Of a DNA stretch of 64,000 nt, positions 8,910 to 16,937 are shown in pieces; position 1 is the stretch's first letter; each line of letters opens with the position of its first letter. A program made the translations under genes and the position numbers. The notes beneath the pieces are model-generated. The model was not told where the DNA came from, did no database searches, and worked only from the letters and a program-made list of their open reading frames with translations. Source of the stretch: Cryomorphaceae bacterium (lineage in GTDB: Bacteria; Bacteroidota; Bacteroidia; Flavobacteriales; Schleiferiaceae); NCBI GenBank assembly GCA_021298655.1, contig JAJTFK010000007.1:1-64000 (forward strand), given 5' to 3'.

Positions 8910-9266
8910 TTACGGAAGGAATTCTGGACCCGAGCGGTATATGATGTGGCAATCGTCGCGCCCCACAACATACCACGCGGTGCTCAGTTGGGTGCCCAGC
9001 GAATCCTGAACCCGCACGAACAGGCTGTCTCCTTCGAAGCTGAGTGCGTTCATGCTGCCGTCGTCGACCACGGCAAAAAAGCGCTCGTACCCCTCGTCCA
9101 GTATGGTCAAGGTGTCTCCAGTACGCCAATTGACGGTAGTGACTTTGCTGGGTAGATTTGCTCCAGTCCACGTAAAGCCCACGCTTCGGAACTCTTCGGT
9201 ACAAAAGGTTCTCGGCTCGCATGCCTGCAGCATCAGCGCGGCACCCAGCAGTCCAAAATAGTTCAT
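8910..9266 (-). CDS. Hypothetical lipoprotein, 118 residues
   Basis: A short signal peptide ends in the lipobox LMLQAC (cysteine at residue 16), so the protein is probably lipid-anchored in the envelope. The mature part is rich in beta-strand-forming stretches and has two further cysteines (FCTEE, DDCHII) that could pair. No family recognised. The ATG overlaps the TGA stop of msrB by four bases, so it is translated from the msrB transcript and may share a role in envelope redox stress, which is inference only. Confidence 0.7.
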   Translation of the reverse strand: MNYFGLLGAALMLQACEPRTFCTEEFRSVGFTWTGANLPSKVTTVNWRTGDTLTILDEGYERFFAVVDDGSMNALSFEGDSLFVRVQDSLGTQLSTAWYVVGRDDCHIIYRSGPEFLP

Positions 9267-9748
9267 TTGGTCGATTTTTTAAAGTCCAACGAAGCACTGT
9301 TCACGCAGTACCTCAAGCCCGTGGCCGTGGGGCCGTCGTCAAACACGTGTCCGAGGTGCCCGCCGCATTTTTTGCATAGGATTTCGGTTCGCACCATGCC
9401 GTGGCTGTAATCCGCCTTTTCGGCAACATTGGATTCGGGTCCTTGGGCATCAAAACTGGGCCATCCGCAGTGGGCATCAAACTTGCTGTCGCTCGCAAAG
9501 AGCGCCGCGCCGCAGCCGGCACACACATAAGTCCCGGGCTCAAAATGCTTGTCGTACTGGCCGGTTCCCGGGTACTCCGTGCCTTTTTGGCGAAGAACGC
9601 GAAATTGCTCGGGCGTAAGCGAAGCACGCCACTCGGCTTCCGTGCGCGCAATGGGGAAGGATTCGTTCTGCATGGGTTTTGGGGTATGTTGGCACGATGC
9701 CAAGGGCAGTAGTCCCAAGACACCGAAAGCAAAGCCAATAATCTTCAT
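9263..9748 (-). CDS. msrB: Peptide-methionine (R)-S-oxide reductase, lipoprotein form
   Basis: MsrB reduces the R epimer of methionine sulfoxide in oxidised proteins. The start at 9748 gives a lipoprotein signal (FGVLGLLPLASC, lipobox cysteine about residue 19), so this copy is predicted to act in the periplasm. The MsrB domain follows: YVCAGCG and CKKCGGHLGH form the zinc site, CGWPSF is a family signature and RYCVNSASL holds the catalytic cysteine. A longer frame upstream would run into tRNA-Leu and is not credible. The gene is directly coupled to the small lipoprotein downstream. Confidence 0.94.
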   Translation of the reverse strand: MKIIGFAFGVLGLLPLASCQHTPKPMQNESFPIARTEAEWRASLTPEQFRVLRQKGTEYPGTGQYDKHFEPGTYVCAGCGAALFASDSKFDAHCGWPSFDAQGPESNVAEKADYSHGMVRTEILCKKCGGHLGHVFDDGPTATGLRYCVNSASLDFKKSTK

Positions 9749-9781
9749 GCAGCGTACTCCGCAAAATGCGGACCAAAAAAG

Positions 9782-9864
9782 TGCCCTGGACTGGACTCGA
9801 ACCAGCACGAGCATAGCTCACCACCCCCTCAAGATGGCGTGTCTACCAATTTCACCACCAGGGC
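9782..9864 (-). tRNA. tRNA-Leu (anticodon GAG)
   Basis: Acceptor GCCCTGG/CCAGGGC with discriminator A; D arm GGTGAAATTGGTAGACAC; anticodon stem CCATC/GGTGG around TT-GAG-GG; long variable arm (GTGAGCTATGCTCGT region); T loop GGTTCGAGTCC. The class II variable arm fits leucine. CCA is not encoded. Confidence 0.93.
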
Positions 9865-9891
9865 GACACTTTTAAACAGAAGAACGTTTCG

Positions 9892-9964
9892 TGACTCGAC
9901 TGGGATTCGAACCCAGGACCCATACATTAAAAGTGTATTGCTCTACCAGCTGAGCTATCGAGTC
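9892..9964 (-). tRNA. tRNA-Lys (anticodon TTT)
   Basis: Acceptor GACTCGA/TCGAGTC with discriminator A, D arm AGCTCAGCTGGTAGAGC, anticodon stem ATACA/TGTAT around CTTTTAA (TTT anticodon) and T loop GGTTCGAATCC. CCA is not encoded. It lies 27 bases upstream of tRNA-Leu on the same strand, so the two are probably processed from one transcript. Confidence 0.95.
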
Positions 9965-10022
9965 GTCTCGTAAACGAGGCTGCAAATATAGTAATTACGG
10001 GCAAAAACAAAACGCGGTCGCG

Positions 10023-10030
10023 TAGATTTG
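10023..10030 (+). promoter_or_regulatory. TAnnTTTG promoter box for aroK
   Basis: TAGATTTG, nine bases before the ATG; the predicted 5' leader is only a few bases. Confidence 0.6.
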
Positions 10031-10039
10031 TAGGGACGT

Positions 10040-10564
10040 ATGAAAACCTGGTATTTGTGGGGCTACATGGGCTCGGGGAAGTCGAGCCTGGGTCGCGAAG
10101 TGGCGCGGTCTTTGGGTCTGGAATTTAGGGACTTAGACGTGCTAATTGCCCACGAAAGCGGCATGAGTATTTCGGACTTCATGGCCGCTCGGGGCGAACT
10201 GGCCTTCCGCAAATTGGAGCGCCAGCTGCTGCACGAACAAGAAGGTTTTTCGGGAATCCTGTCGTGCGGTGGAGGAACGCCCTGCTACTACGACAACGCC
10301 CACTGGATGCTTGAACACGGCAATACGGCGTACCTATCTGCTTCGGTCTCGTGGCTTCACCAGCGCTTGGCCGCGAGCCGTGTCCGGGGAACGAAGCGCC
10401 CGTTGCTGTCGGGCGTTCGCGACGAAGACTTGGCGGAATTTATTGCCAAACACCTCTTTGAGCGCCAGCATTTTTATGCCATGGCGGAACACAAAATATC
10501 CGTGGATAAGCTCTCTTCGGCCGATGCCGCGGCACGCCTCGCCGCATTGATTCAGACCAAGTAG
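10040..10564 (+). CDS. aroK: Shikimate kinase
   Basis: The enzyme phosphorylates shikimate at the 3-hydroxyl with ATP in the chorismate pathway. Residues 8-17 are the Walker A loop GYMGSGKSSLG; RDLD (about 31-34) and GELAFRKLE (about 54-62) bind shikimate and magnesium, and LSCGGGTP (about 74-81) is the Walker B-like glycine motif. Length (174) is normal. Its 3' end overlaps by 13 bases with the convergent phosphoribosyltransferase gene. Confidence 0.95.
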   Translation: MKTWYLWGYMGSGKSSLGREVARSLGLEFRDLDVLIAHESGMSISDFMAARGELAFRKLERQLLHEQEGFSGILSCGGGTPCYYDNAHWMLEHGNTAYLSASVSWLHQRLAASRVRGTKRPLLSGVRDEDLAEFIAKHLFERQHFYAMAEHKISVDKLSSADAAARLAALIQTK

Positions 10565-11046
10565 GTGGCGCTGGGGGTGCCCCAGTCTACCTCAACGCGT
10601 TCGTGCAGCCCCGTGCTCAGCGAAAGACCTTTGATATCTGCCTTAACCGGGTAGCGCTTGTGGTTTCGATCCACCAGAACGGCGGTCGTGATGCGTGCGG
10701 TGGGAACGGTTAAAAAATGCGCTACGGCGTAGAGCAAGGTGGCCCCGGAATTCAGCACGTCGTCGACCACCACGATGTGGGCTCCCGACACGTCGGCCGG
10801 GAAGGGGGTCGAACGGGTGTCGCCAAGGGAGGGCTCGCGCTTGTTTACCTCCAATTCAATGAGTTCCACCGCCGTTTGCGGCGCTAAATGGGCCATAATG
10901 CGCTCCGCAAGCACGTAGCCCGAGTTGCGGATGCCCGCAAGCACGAGCCGTTCCCCTTCGCGGTGGCGCTCCAGAATCTGCCAGGCCATCCGTTCTACGG
11001 TCCGAGCCATGCGCGCGTCGTCCAAAATCAGGGTGCGTTCTGCCAT
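10552..11046 (-). CDS. PyrR-like phosphoribosyltransferase
   Basis: A 164-residue type I phosphoribosyltransferase. VVVDDVLNSGATL (about residues 94-106) is the PRPP-binding motif. The N-terminus ILDDARMARTVERMA and the tail VLVDRNHKRYPVKAD strongly resemble PyrR, the uracil phosphoribosyltransferase that in Firmicutes also attenuates pyr operons. No pyr genes are adjacent, so an attenuation role is not supported here; a salvage enzyme is as likely. It is downstream of rlmD with a short gap (9 bases) and probably cotranscribed. Confidence 0.85.
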   Translation of the reverse strand: MAERTLILDDARMARTVERMAWQILERHREGERLVLAGIRNSGYVLAERIMAHLAPQTAVELIELEVNKREPSLGDTRSTPFPADVSGAHIVVVDDVLNSGATLLYAVAHFLTVPTARITTAVLVDRNHKRYPVKADIKGLSLSTGLHERVEVDWGTPSATYLV

Positions 11047-11055
11047 GGCCTAAAA

Positions 11056-12486
11056 TTAACGTGTTCCCGCGGTCTTTGCGCGCAGCAGCACGATGGATTC
11101 CACGTGAAACGTTTGCGGAAACATATCTACGCCCTGCACGCGCTCCACCTCATAGGCTTCGGCCAGCATGCTGACGTCGCGTGCTTGGGTCGAGGGATTG
11201 CACGAAACGTAGACCAACTTGGGCGCCTTAATCCGTGCAAGTTCGGCCACTACCGCAGGGTGCATGCCTTCGCGGGGTGGGTCGACCACCACCACATCCG
11301 GAGCGCCGTGTCGGGCCACGAATTCGGGGGTGAATAGGCGACGCATGTCGCCCACCTCAAATGCCGTGTTGGTGATTCCGTTGCGCTCGGCGTTGCGAAC
11401 CGCGGCTGCGACCGCCTCGGGGACGCTTTCCACGCCCACCACCTTGGCGGCAACCTGCGCCATAAACAGGGCAATGGTGCCGGTGCCGGTGTACAGGTCG
11501 TACACGGTTTCGCCGCCTTGGAGGTCCGCCGCGCTAAGGGCTTCGGCATAAAGCCGGTGCGCCTGCACGGGATTGGTTTGGTAAAACGATTTGGGGCTGA
11601 TCAAGAACCGCAGTGCGCGACCGCCGTCAATGGCCGAATCCATGGTTTCTTCCAGGGCTTCCACGCCGTGAAAGAGGTGCAGGTCTACGTCGTACATCGA
11701 GTCGTTCACCTTTTCGTTAAGGCCCCAGTACAGGCTGACCAGGCGGTCGAATCGCTCGGTCATGCGGTGCATTAACGTGAAGCCGTCTGGCCCGGGGTGT
11801 TCGCCCCACTGGATAATCAGCATCCAGTCGCCCGCTTGGTTGCTGCGCAGCATGGCGGTCCGCAGGGCGCCCACTTTGGCGCGCGGATGCCAAAAGCTCA
11901 ATCCAAGCGCTAGGGCTTCGTCGCGCAGGGCGTTTCGAATCTCGTTTCCGTAGGCCGGAATCAGGTGGCAGTCCTGAACATCCAAAATTTTATCCCAAAA
12001 ACCGGGAACGTGAAAGCCAAGCCCGGGTTCGGTTTCGGCTTCGGGATTGGCGTCGAGTTCGCCTCGGGTCCGCCAGCGGTTGCTGGTGAAGCTGAATTCG
12101 GTTTTGTTGCGGTAGCGGAACGGGGTGGGTGCCGGAACAAAGGGGCGCCATTCCGCCTGGTCTCGGGATACCCCGCCGACGCGAACCAGCTGCTCTTCGA
12201 CTTCATGGCCCTTGAATTCGGCCTGGCTGGGGTAGCCTAAGTGCTGCCAGGGACAGCCGCCGCAGGACTCCGTGTGGGCGCAGGAGGGCGCCACGCGAAG
12301 GGGCGAAGCCTCGACGACCCGATCCACGCGACCTTCGTAAAAGTTCTTTTTTCGCTTCAGTACGCGAACGTCCACCACGTCGCCCGGGGCGGCTCCGCGC
12401 ACCAAAACCGTTTTGCCGTCGGCCGACTTGCCCACGGCCACACCGCGCCCTCCGGCTCGGTCCACCTTAATGTTTTCGAGAATCAC
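11056..12486 (-). CDS. rlmD: 23S rRNA (uracil-C5)-methyltransferase, RlmD/RumA family
   Basis: A TRAM domain (about residues 1-60, VRGAAPGDVVDVRVLKRK) is followed by a four-cysteine FeS site (CAHTESCGGCPWQHLGY, about 75-92) and a class I methyltransferase domain (DLYTGTGTIALFMAQ, DPPREGMHP, YVSCNPSTQARD with catalytic cysteine). Family members make m5U in 23S rRNA (position 1939 or 747) or tRNA; the exact site is inferred. The start is GTG at 12486 (VILENIK), four bases after a perfect promoter box. The longer open frame to 12951 runs through the divergent aminotransferase gene and is rejected. Confidence 0.9.
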   Translation of the reverse strand: MILENIKVDRAGGRGVAVGKSADGKTVLVRGAAPGDVVDVRVLKRKKNFYEGRVDRVVEASPLRVAPSCAHTESCGGCPWQHLGYPSQAEFKGHEVEEQLVRVGGVSRDQAEWRPFVPAPTPFRYRNKTEFSFTSNRWRTRGELDANPEAETEPGLGFHVPGFWDKILDVQDCHLIPAYGNEIRNALRDEALALGLSFWHPRAKVGALRTAMLRSNQAGDWMLIIQWGEHPGPDGFTLMHRMTERFDRLVSLYWGLNEKVNDSMYDVDLHLFHGVEALEETMDSAIDGGRALRFLISPKSFYQTNPVQAHRLYAEALSAADLQGGETVYDLYTGTGTIALFMAQVAAKVVGVESVPEAVAAAVRNAERNGITNTAFEVGDMRRLFTPEFVARHGAPDVVVVDPPREGMHPAVVAELARIKAPKLVYVSCNPSTQARDVSMLAEAYEVERVQGVDMFPQTFHVESIVLLRAKTAGTR

Positions 12487-12490
12487 CGGG

Positions 12491-12498
12491 CAAAGGTA
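12491..12498 (-). promoter_or_regulatory. TAnnTTTG promoter box for rlmD
   Basis: TACCTTTG, CCCG, then GTG. This box decides the start codon of rlmD and predicts a leaderless GTG-initiated message. Confidence 0.65.
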
Positions 12499-12504
12499 GG
12501 GCGC

Positions 12505-12512
12505 TATCTTTG
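12505..12512 (+). promoter_or_regulatory. TAnnTTTG promoter box for rocD
   Basis: TATCTTTG, 16 bases before the ATG. It sits six bases from the divergent rlmD box, so polymerases at the two would exclude each other. Confidence 0.6.
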
Positions 12513-12528
12513 GGTAAATCCTTGACCC

Positions 12529-13797
12529 ATGAAGCCCCACGACTACATCGCACGCGAAGATCGATTCGGAGCCCACAACTACCACCCACTTCCGGTCGTG
12601 CTGCAGCGCGGAGAGGGCCCCTATGTTTGGGATGTTGAGGGCACTCGCTACTACGATTTTTTGAGTGCCTACAGCGCGGTAAACCAAGGCCACAGCCATC
12701 CGCGCATCGTGGGTGCGCTGGTTGATCAGGCACGGACCTTGGCCCTGACGTCGCGCGCCTTCTACAACGACCAGCTCGGCGCAATGGAAGAGGCTCTGGC
12801 CACCCGCTTTGGCTACGACAAGGTTTTGGCGATGAATTCCGGGGCGGAGGCCGTGGAAACGGCGCTTAAGCTGGCCCGCCGCTGGGCGTACGACGTAAAG
12901 GGCGTGCCCGACAACCAAGCCCTCATTTTGGTGGCCAGCCAGAACTTTCACGGCCGCACCTCGACCATCGTTTCGTTTTCAAGCGATCCCGATTCCTACG
13001 GCGGATTTGGACCCGCTATGCCCGGCTTTCAGATTATTCCCTACGACGACTTAGCCGCACTGGATGCGGCATTGGCCAACCCCAATGTGGCCGCCTTTTT
13101 GGTGGAGCCCATTCAGGGCGAAGCGGGCGTCTACGTGCCGACCGAGGGCTACATTTCCGGTGCCGCCGCGCGGTGCAAAGCCGCCAACGTGCTGTTTATG
13201 GCCGACGAAATTCAAACCGGAATCGGTCGAACCGGGGCCTGGCTTGCGACCTGCGGGGCGTGCAGTTGCTCCGGCGGTCGCTGCGAGCGCGATCCACAGA
13301 CCTACGTGCGGGCCGACGTACTCATATTGGGCAAAGCCCTATCGGGCGGAGTTTATCCCATTTCGGCGGTGCTCGCCGACGACTCGGTGATGCTCACCAT
13401 CAAGCCGGGTCAGCACGGTTCGACCTTCGGCGGCAATCCCGTAGCCGCCCGCGTGGCGCAGGTGGCCTTGGACGTAGTCGAAGACGAGCAGCTGATGCAG
13501 CGCGCACGCCGTCAGGGCGAGCACTTTCGCGCGACACTCCGCCGCGAACTGGGCAGCCATCCGCTTGTCGGTACGGTGCGCGGACGCGGACTCCTGAACG
13601 CCGTCGTGATCCATTCCCCGGCGGATTCCCACGTTGCTTGGGACCTGTGTCTGGCCATGGCGGCCGAAGGGGTCCTCGCAAAACCAACGCACGGAAACAT
13701 CATTCGCTTTGCGCCCCCCTTGGTGCTCACCGATGCCGAACTGGACGACGCCCTGGACCGCATTGTGCGAAGCGTTAAAAAGTTTCGCGTTTCGTAA
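12529..13797 (+). CDS. rocD: Ornithine--oxo-acid transaminase
   Basis: A class III PLP aminotransferase that moves the delta-amino group of ornithine to 2-oxoglutarate, giving glutamate semialdehyde. NSGAEAVETALKLARRWAYDVKG (110-130 region), FHGRTSTIVSFSSDP, VEPIQGEAGVYVP, MADEIQTGIGRTG and ILGKALSGG (PLP lysine about residue 269) are ornithine aminotransferase signatures. Odd feature: an insertion at about residues 240-262 with C242, C245, C247 and C252 (C-x2-C-x-C-x4-C), just before the PLP-lysine segment, that could bind a metal. Length 422 versus about 400 for plain homologues. Confidence 0.93.
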   Translation: MKPHDYIAREDRFGAHNYHPLPVVLQRGEGPYVWDVEGTRYYDFLSAYSAVNQGHSHPRIVGALVDQARTLALTSRAFYNDQLGAMEEALATRFGYDKVLAMNSGAEAVETALKLARRWAYDVKGVPDNQALILVASQNFHGRTSTIVSFSSDPDSYGGFGPAMPGFQIIPYDDLAALDAALANPNVAAFLVEPIQGEAGVYVPTEGYISGAAARCKAANVLFMADEIQTGIGRTGAWLATCGACSCSGGRCERDPQTYVRADVLILGKALSGGVYPISAVLADDSVMLTIKPGQHGSTFGGNPVAARVAQVALDVVEDEQLMQRARRQGEHFRATLRRELGSHPLVGTVRGRGLLNAVVIHSPADSHVAWDLCLAMAAEGVLAKPTHGNIIRFAPPLVLTDAELDDALDRIVRSVKKFRVS

Positions 13798-13826
13798 ACA
13801 ATTCAAAACCCGCATGGTTAAATTAT

Positions 13827-13901
13827 AGCCCGCGGGAGGTTGGCGGATTTCGGTCCGCCAGGTGTATAGGGTAGTTTTCTCCCGCGGGCTTCCCTTTTTT
13901 T
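13827..13901 (+). terminator. Composite (forked) terminator after rocD
   Basis: A perfect 12-base-pair outer stem, AGCCCGCGGGAG (13827-13838) with CTCCCGCGGGCT (13879-13890), encloses a second perfect 7-pair hairpin TGGCGGA (13841-13847)/TCCGCCA (13854-13860). It is followed by TCCCTTTTTTT. The 40-base outer loop with an inner hairpin is larger than an ordinary terminator. Confidence 0.75.
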
Positions 13902-13910
13902 ACGGTGCCC

Positions 13911-14153
13911 TCATTCGTGCGCAGGCCACGTCGCCATCCAGTCTTGGTACATGGCGTTGAAGTGCGTGCGCACCTTTTCCAAAAAATCCGGCGTCACCGT
14001 CGCCCAGACTGCGCTCGGGCTGGCGAAGCGATCGATCGGATATCGGTAGGTCTGCTTCATGGGTCCAGCCTCGATTTCGACGAGGTAGTTGCTGCCAAAG
14101 TGAAAGAGCTGAATGCGAAACGTGGGGTGGGGGAGTTGGTCGACGATGCGCAC
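13911..14153 (-). CDS. Hypothetical protein, 80 residues, last gene of the TonB receptor operon
   Basis: A cytosolic-looking protein (MRIVDQLPHPTFRIQLFHFG) with alternating hydrophobic beta-strand-like segments and a C-terminal helix (FLEKVRTHFNAMYQDW). No signal peptide or known motif. It starts nine bases after the TonB receptor stop, so it shares that transcript. I do not recognise the family. Confidence 0.65.
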   Translation of the reverse strand: MRIVDQLPHPTFRIQLFHFGSNYLVEIEAGPMKQTYRYPIDRFASPSAVWATVTPDFLEKVRTHFNAMYQDWMATWPAHE

Positions 14154-14162
14154 GATGAAAAG

Positions 14163-16310
14163 TTAAAAATCAGCCCTAAAGCTTAGATTAATCAAGCGGT
14201 TGGTCAGGTAGTTGGGCACGGCATAGTAGCTCGCCGTACTGATGTCCATGACCCAAAAATAGCTGGCGGTGTTGCGGATTTCCAGCAAATTATAGACTTC
14301 CAGGGCAAGGCGCGGGCGAAGCCCCTTCCACGTCGGCAGCACGCGCTCAAACCCCAAGTCCATGCGCCGGTAGGGCGGGGCCTTAAACGGCTTGGCATTC
14401 TCCAGCGGAAGGCCAAACGGAAAACCGCCGGTTACGCTGGTAACCAGGTAGACCCGATTTTGCGGCTGGCCGGGAAGGTGGTCTTCGACCCGCATGCTGA
14501 AGGCATAGCGGTAGTCCGTTCCGCGCCGCTGCCAGTCGCCGCCGTCGAATTTTTCGCGCACCCGAAACAGCGAAAGCGAAACCCAGGATTCCGCGTCCCC
14601 CACCCAGGTGCTGTGCAGCTGCTGGTCAAGGCCGAAGGCCACGGCCGTTCCGGGCTGGGTTCCGAGGTAGCGTATCCGCATGCCGTCCTGTTCGAAGGCA
14701 AATGCACGGTCCTGGTACTTGAGGTAGGCCTCGGTTTGGTACATCCAGGGGCGGCCCTTGCGCGTTCCAAAGCGTTTGTAGCCGAGGATTCCGTGCCAAG
14801 CGTGCTGCATGCGGGACTCGGTTTCGAGGCCGTTGGCGGTCCAGTTGCGGAGTTCACGTACGCTGGCCGTCTGCGCGTAGCTGCCCGCATTCGCGTAGGC
14901 GGACCACGACGCTCCGCCCTGAGGCGAAATCGAAAACGACGCCCGGGGACTCCAGCGCCATTCACCCGACCGGCTGTCGCGAATCAGCCGCTGCCCCAAG
15001 CGCAGGTGCAGGGTGTGCCCGCCGTGCTTCCAGCTGTCGCTGTAGGTAGTTGAAAGCCAGTGCTTGGTGTTGCGCAGTTGGCCTTGACTTTGCAGCACCG
15101 AATACAGTTCCAGGCTGGAATCGGGTACGTAGCTGGTGTCGTTGGGGCCGAGGACGACCAGCGTGGGCTGGTGCATGAGGCTGTAGCCGGCGGAATCCAA
15201 GTTGATCCATTCCGAAACGCGGTCTTGGGCGAGCTGAAGGCGCTGCCCTACCGTCCAATTTAGCTGGGCGGTCTCGCTGAGCAGGTGGCTGCCGCGAAGG
15301 GCGGTATGCAGGTCGCGGACCCAAAGATCGTTGCGCGCGTAGCGCTGGAAACCGCCGCTGCCGCGCAGGTAGCTTAATTCCCCAAACTGATCCGAACCCA
15401 TGTTCGTGTTGACGTCCCCGAGTCGGTAGGCCGATTCCACGTCGGAATGCTCGACCTCAAGGGCTTGGGACCAGCTCGCCTCGGCGTCGATCACGCTCCG
15501 AAGCCCCAGCGCGCGGCGCGTCCGCCAGCCGGCGAAGGCGTTTTGGAATCCGTAGTATTCGGTCCCGGCCATGGCCACCTGAAGGCGCAGCACCTGAGTT
15601 ACCGTACCGAATTCGGTCGTTCGGCTGGTGGGCGCGAGGCGGAAGCCGTTTTGCTGGGCGATTCCCAGGAACTCGTGCCTCCAGGCGCCCTGTCGGTGGC
15701 TCCACACGATTTGGGCATCGCGGGAATCCGCCCGAAAATCGCCCGAAACATCGCCGGTGCGCGCAAAGAGCACGTTGCTCCGGTAGCGAAGGCTTACGCC
15801 CAGATTGCCGGCCCATACGGTTGCTCCGCCGGAGTAGCCTCCGAGTCGAACGCGCCCGCGCAGCGAATCGCTTCGTCCGTAGTTGACTTCCAGGGCCGAC
15901 GAAAGTTTGTCGCCGAGTTCCGCGTGAAATCCGCCCGCCGTAAAGGTCAGCGACGAAACCAGGTCGGGGTTGAGCACGCTCAGTCCCTCTTGCTGGCCCG
16001 AGCGCGCGAGCTGCGGACGGTAGAGTTCAAATCCGTTGACGTAGACGAGGTTTTCGTCGTAGGTTCCGCCGCGCACGCTGTACTGGCTGCTGAGTTCGTC
16101 GCTGGCAACTACGCCCGGCAGGGTTCGAAGCAAGGCCTCGACCGAGCCCGTAGGGGTTCCCAAACCGGCAAGCGTGCTGGATTTCACCCGAACCTCACTG
16201 GCGGCGGGGCGCACGCGCTGCCCGGTGACCGTGGCCTCCTGGAGCTGGGTTCCGCGCGGGGTGGTGTCGTTGAGCGCAGCCAGCAGCAGCGCAGAGGCCA
16301 GCAAACCCAA
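14163..16310 (-). CDS. TonB-dependent receptor, outer membrane
   Basis: A signal peptide is followed by a plug domain (about residues 40-150: EATVTGQRVRPAASEVRV, ALLRTLPGVVASDELSSQYSVRGG, DENLVYVNGFELY) and a beta-barrel ending in the aromatic terminal strand LINLSFRADF. Such receptors import a ligand across the outer membrane with TonB energy. There is no SusD partner, so iron chelate, cofactor or peptide are all possible. The start is TTG (16310), because the in-frame codon two positions upstream is the stop of the preceding gene; no ATG precedes the signal peptide. The regulatory-like domain usual on Bacteroidota receptors is on the separate upstream gene. Confidence 0.88.
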   Translation of the reverse strand: MGLLASALLLAALNDTTPRGTQLQEATVTGQRVRPAASEVRVKSSTLAGLGTPTGSVEALLRTLPGVVASDELSSQYSVRGGTYDENLVYVNGFELYRPQLARSGQQEGLSVLNPDLVSSLTFTAGGFHAELGDKLSSALEVNYGRSDSLRGRVRLGGYSGGATVWAGNLGVSLRYRSNVLFARTGDVSGDFRADSRDAQIVWSHRQGAWRHEFLGIAQQNGFRLAPTSRTTEFGTVTQVLRLQVAMAGTEYYGFQNAFAGWRTRRALGLRSVIDAEASWSQALEVEHSDVESAYRLGDVNTNMGSDQFGELSYLRGSGGFQRYARNDLWVRDLHTALRGSHLLSETAQLNWTVGQRLQLAQDRVSEWINLDSAGYSLMHQPTLVVLGPNDTSYVPDSSLELYSVLQSQGQLRNTKHWLSTTYSDSWKHGGHTLHLRLGQRLIRDSRSGEWRWSPRASFSISPQGGASWSAYANAGSYAQTASVRELRNWTANGLETESRMQHAWHGILGYKRFGTRKGRPWMYQTEAYLKYQDRAFAFEQDGMRIRYLGTQPGTAVAFGLDQQLHSTWVGDAESWVSLSLFRVREKFDGGDWQRRGTDYRYAFSMRVEDHLPGQPQNRVYLVTSVTGGFPFGLPLENAKPFKAPPYRRMDLGFERVLPTWKGLRPRLALEVYNLLEIRNTASYFWVMDISTASYYAVPNYLTNRLINLSFRADF

Positions 16311-16313
16311 GGT

Positions 16314-16937
16314 TTAGCGCTTTTTGAGGGACTGAAAAAACTGCGCCCAGGCAAAGGGGTCGCTCAGGCGGCCAAGGATGGCCGAGGCGCCATTGGCCCC
16401 GTAGAAGCGGCCCGAGTTGTAGAGTTGCTGCTCTTGAGCCTGAATGATGTAGCGCTGCATTTCGTTTGAACTCATACCCATGAGGGCGGCCTTCTCCTTA
16501 AGTGCTTGGATGGCAAGGTTTTGCAGGGCTACGTCGCGCTCGGTGGTCTCTATCTTCATGCGCAGCAGTTCGCGGTTGAGGTCTTCGGGGCGAGGCCAGG
16601 GGTAGAGCGTGACTTCGTCGAGCTCCACGGTATTCCAGCGCATGAATACGGTGGCCAAATAGCCGGTTCCGTGCAGGCTGTCGGGCACCCAAAGCAGCTC
16701 GTCCTCAAAGCCAAACCGACGAAAGCGCAGCGTGTCTCCCGGAACCGCCGTAATCGAAAAGAAGCCGTCTTCGCCCGACGTCGTCGTGGTGGAACGCCCC
16801 AGTATCCAAAGCCGTGCGTTGGGAATGGTTTGAAGGGTACTGTCGCGCGTGAGAATCACGCCGCTTACCTGCACCACCGATTGGCCCGCAAGCGGCGCCG
16901 ACAGGGCCATCAGCGCGAGGAACATCCACTTATTCAT
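16314..16937 (-). CDS. Secreted carboxypeptidase-regulatory-like (CarboxypepD_reg) protein
   Basis: Signal peptide MNKWMFLALMALSAPLAGQS, then a single beta-sandwich carboxypeptidase-regulatory-like domain (VQVSGVILTRDSTLQTIPNA through DTLRFRRFGF, about residues 20-80), then a helical tail of about 100 residues rich in Gln and Met. In SusC-type receptors this domain precedes the plug; here it is a separate protein of 207 residues encoded just before the TonB receptor and in the same frame, separated by one stop codon and ACC. The ATG overlaps the stop of the M23 peptidase gene (ATGA). Confidence 0.78.
   Translation of the reverse strand: MNKWMFLALMALSAPLAGQSVVQVSGVILTRDSTLQTIPNARLWILGRSTTTTSGEDGFFSITAVPGDTLRFRRFGFEDELLWVPDSLHGTGYLATVFMRWNTVELDEVTLYPWPRPEDLNRELLRMKIETTERDVALQNLAIQALKEKAALMGMSSNEMQRYIIQAQEQQLYNSGRFYGANGASAILGRLSDPFAWAQFFQSLKKR

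Noticed and set aside
9749-9814. Extended msrB start inside tRNA-Leu
   Set aside because: The extra 22 residues overlap the tRNA; the lipoprotein signal fits the ATG at 9748.
10552-11046. pyr operon attenuator for the PyrR-like protein
   Set aside because: No pyrimidine genes or antiterminator hairpins are near; only the family resemblance supports a PyrR-like protein.
11056-12951. Longer rlmD starting at 12951
   Set aside because: The added 155 residues run antisense through rocD; the promoter box and TRAM domain fit the GTG start at 12486.
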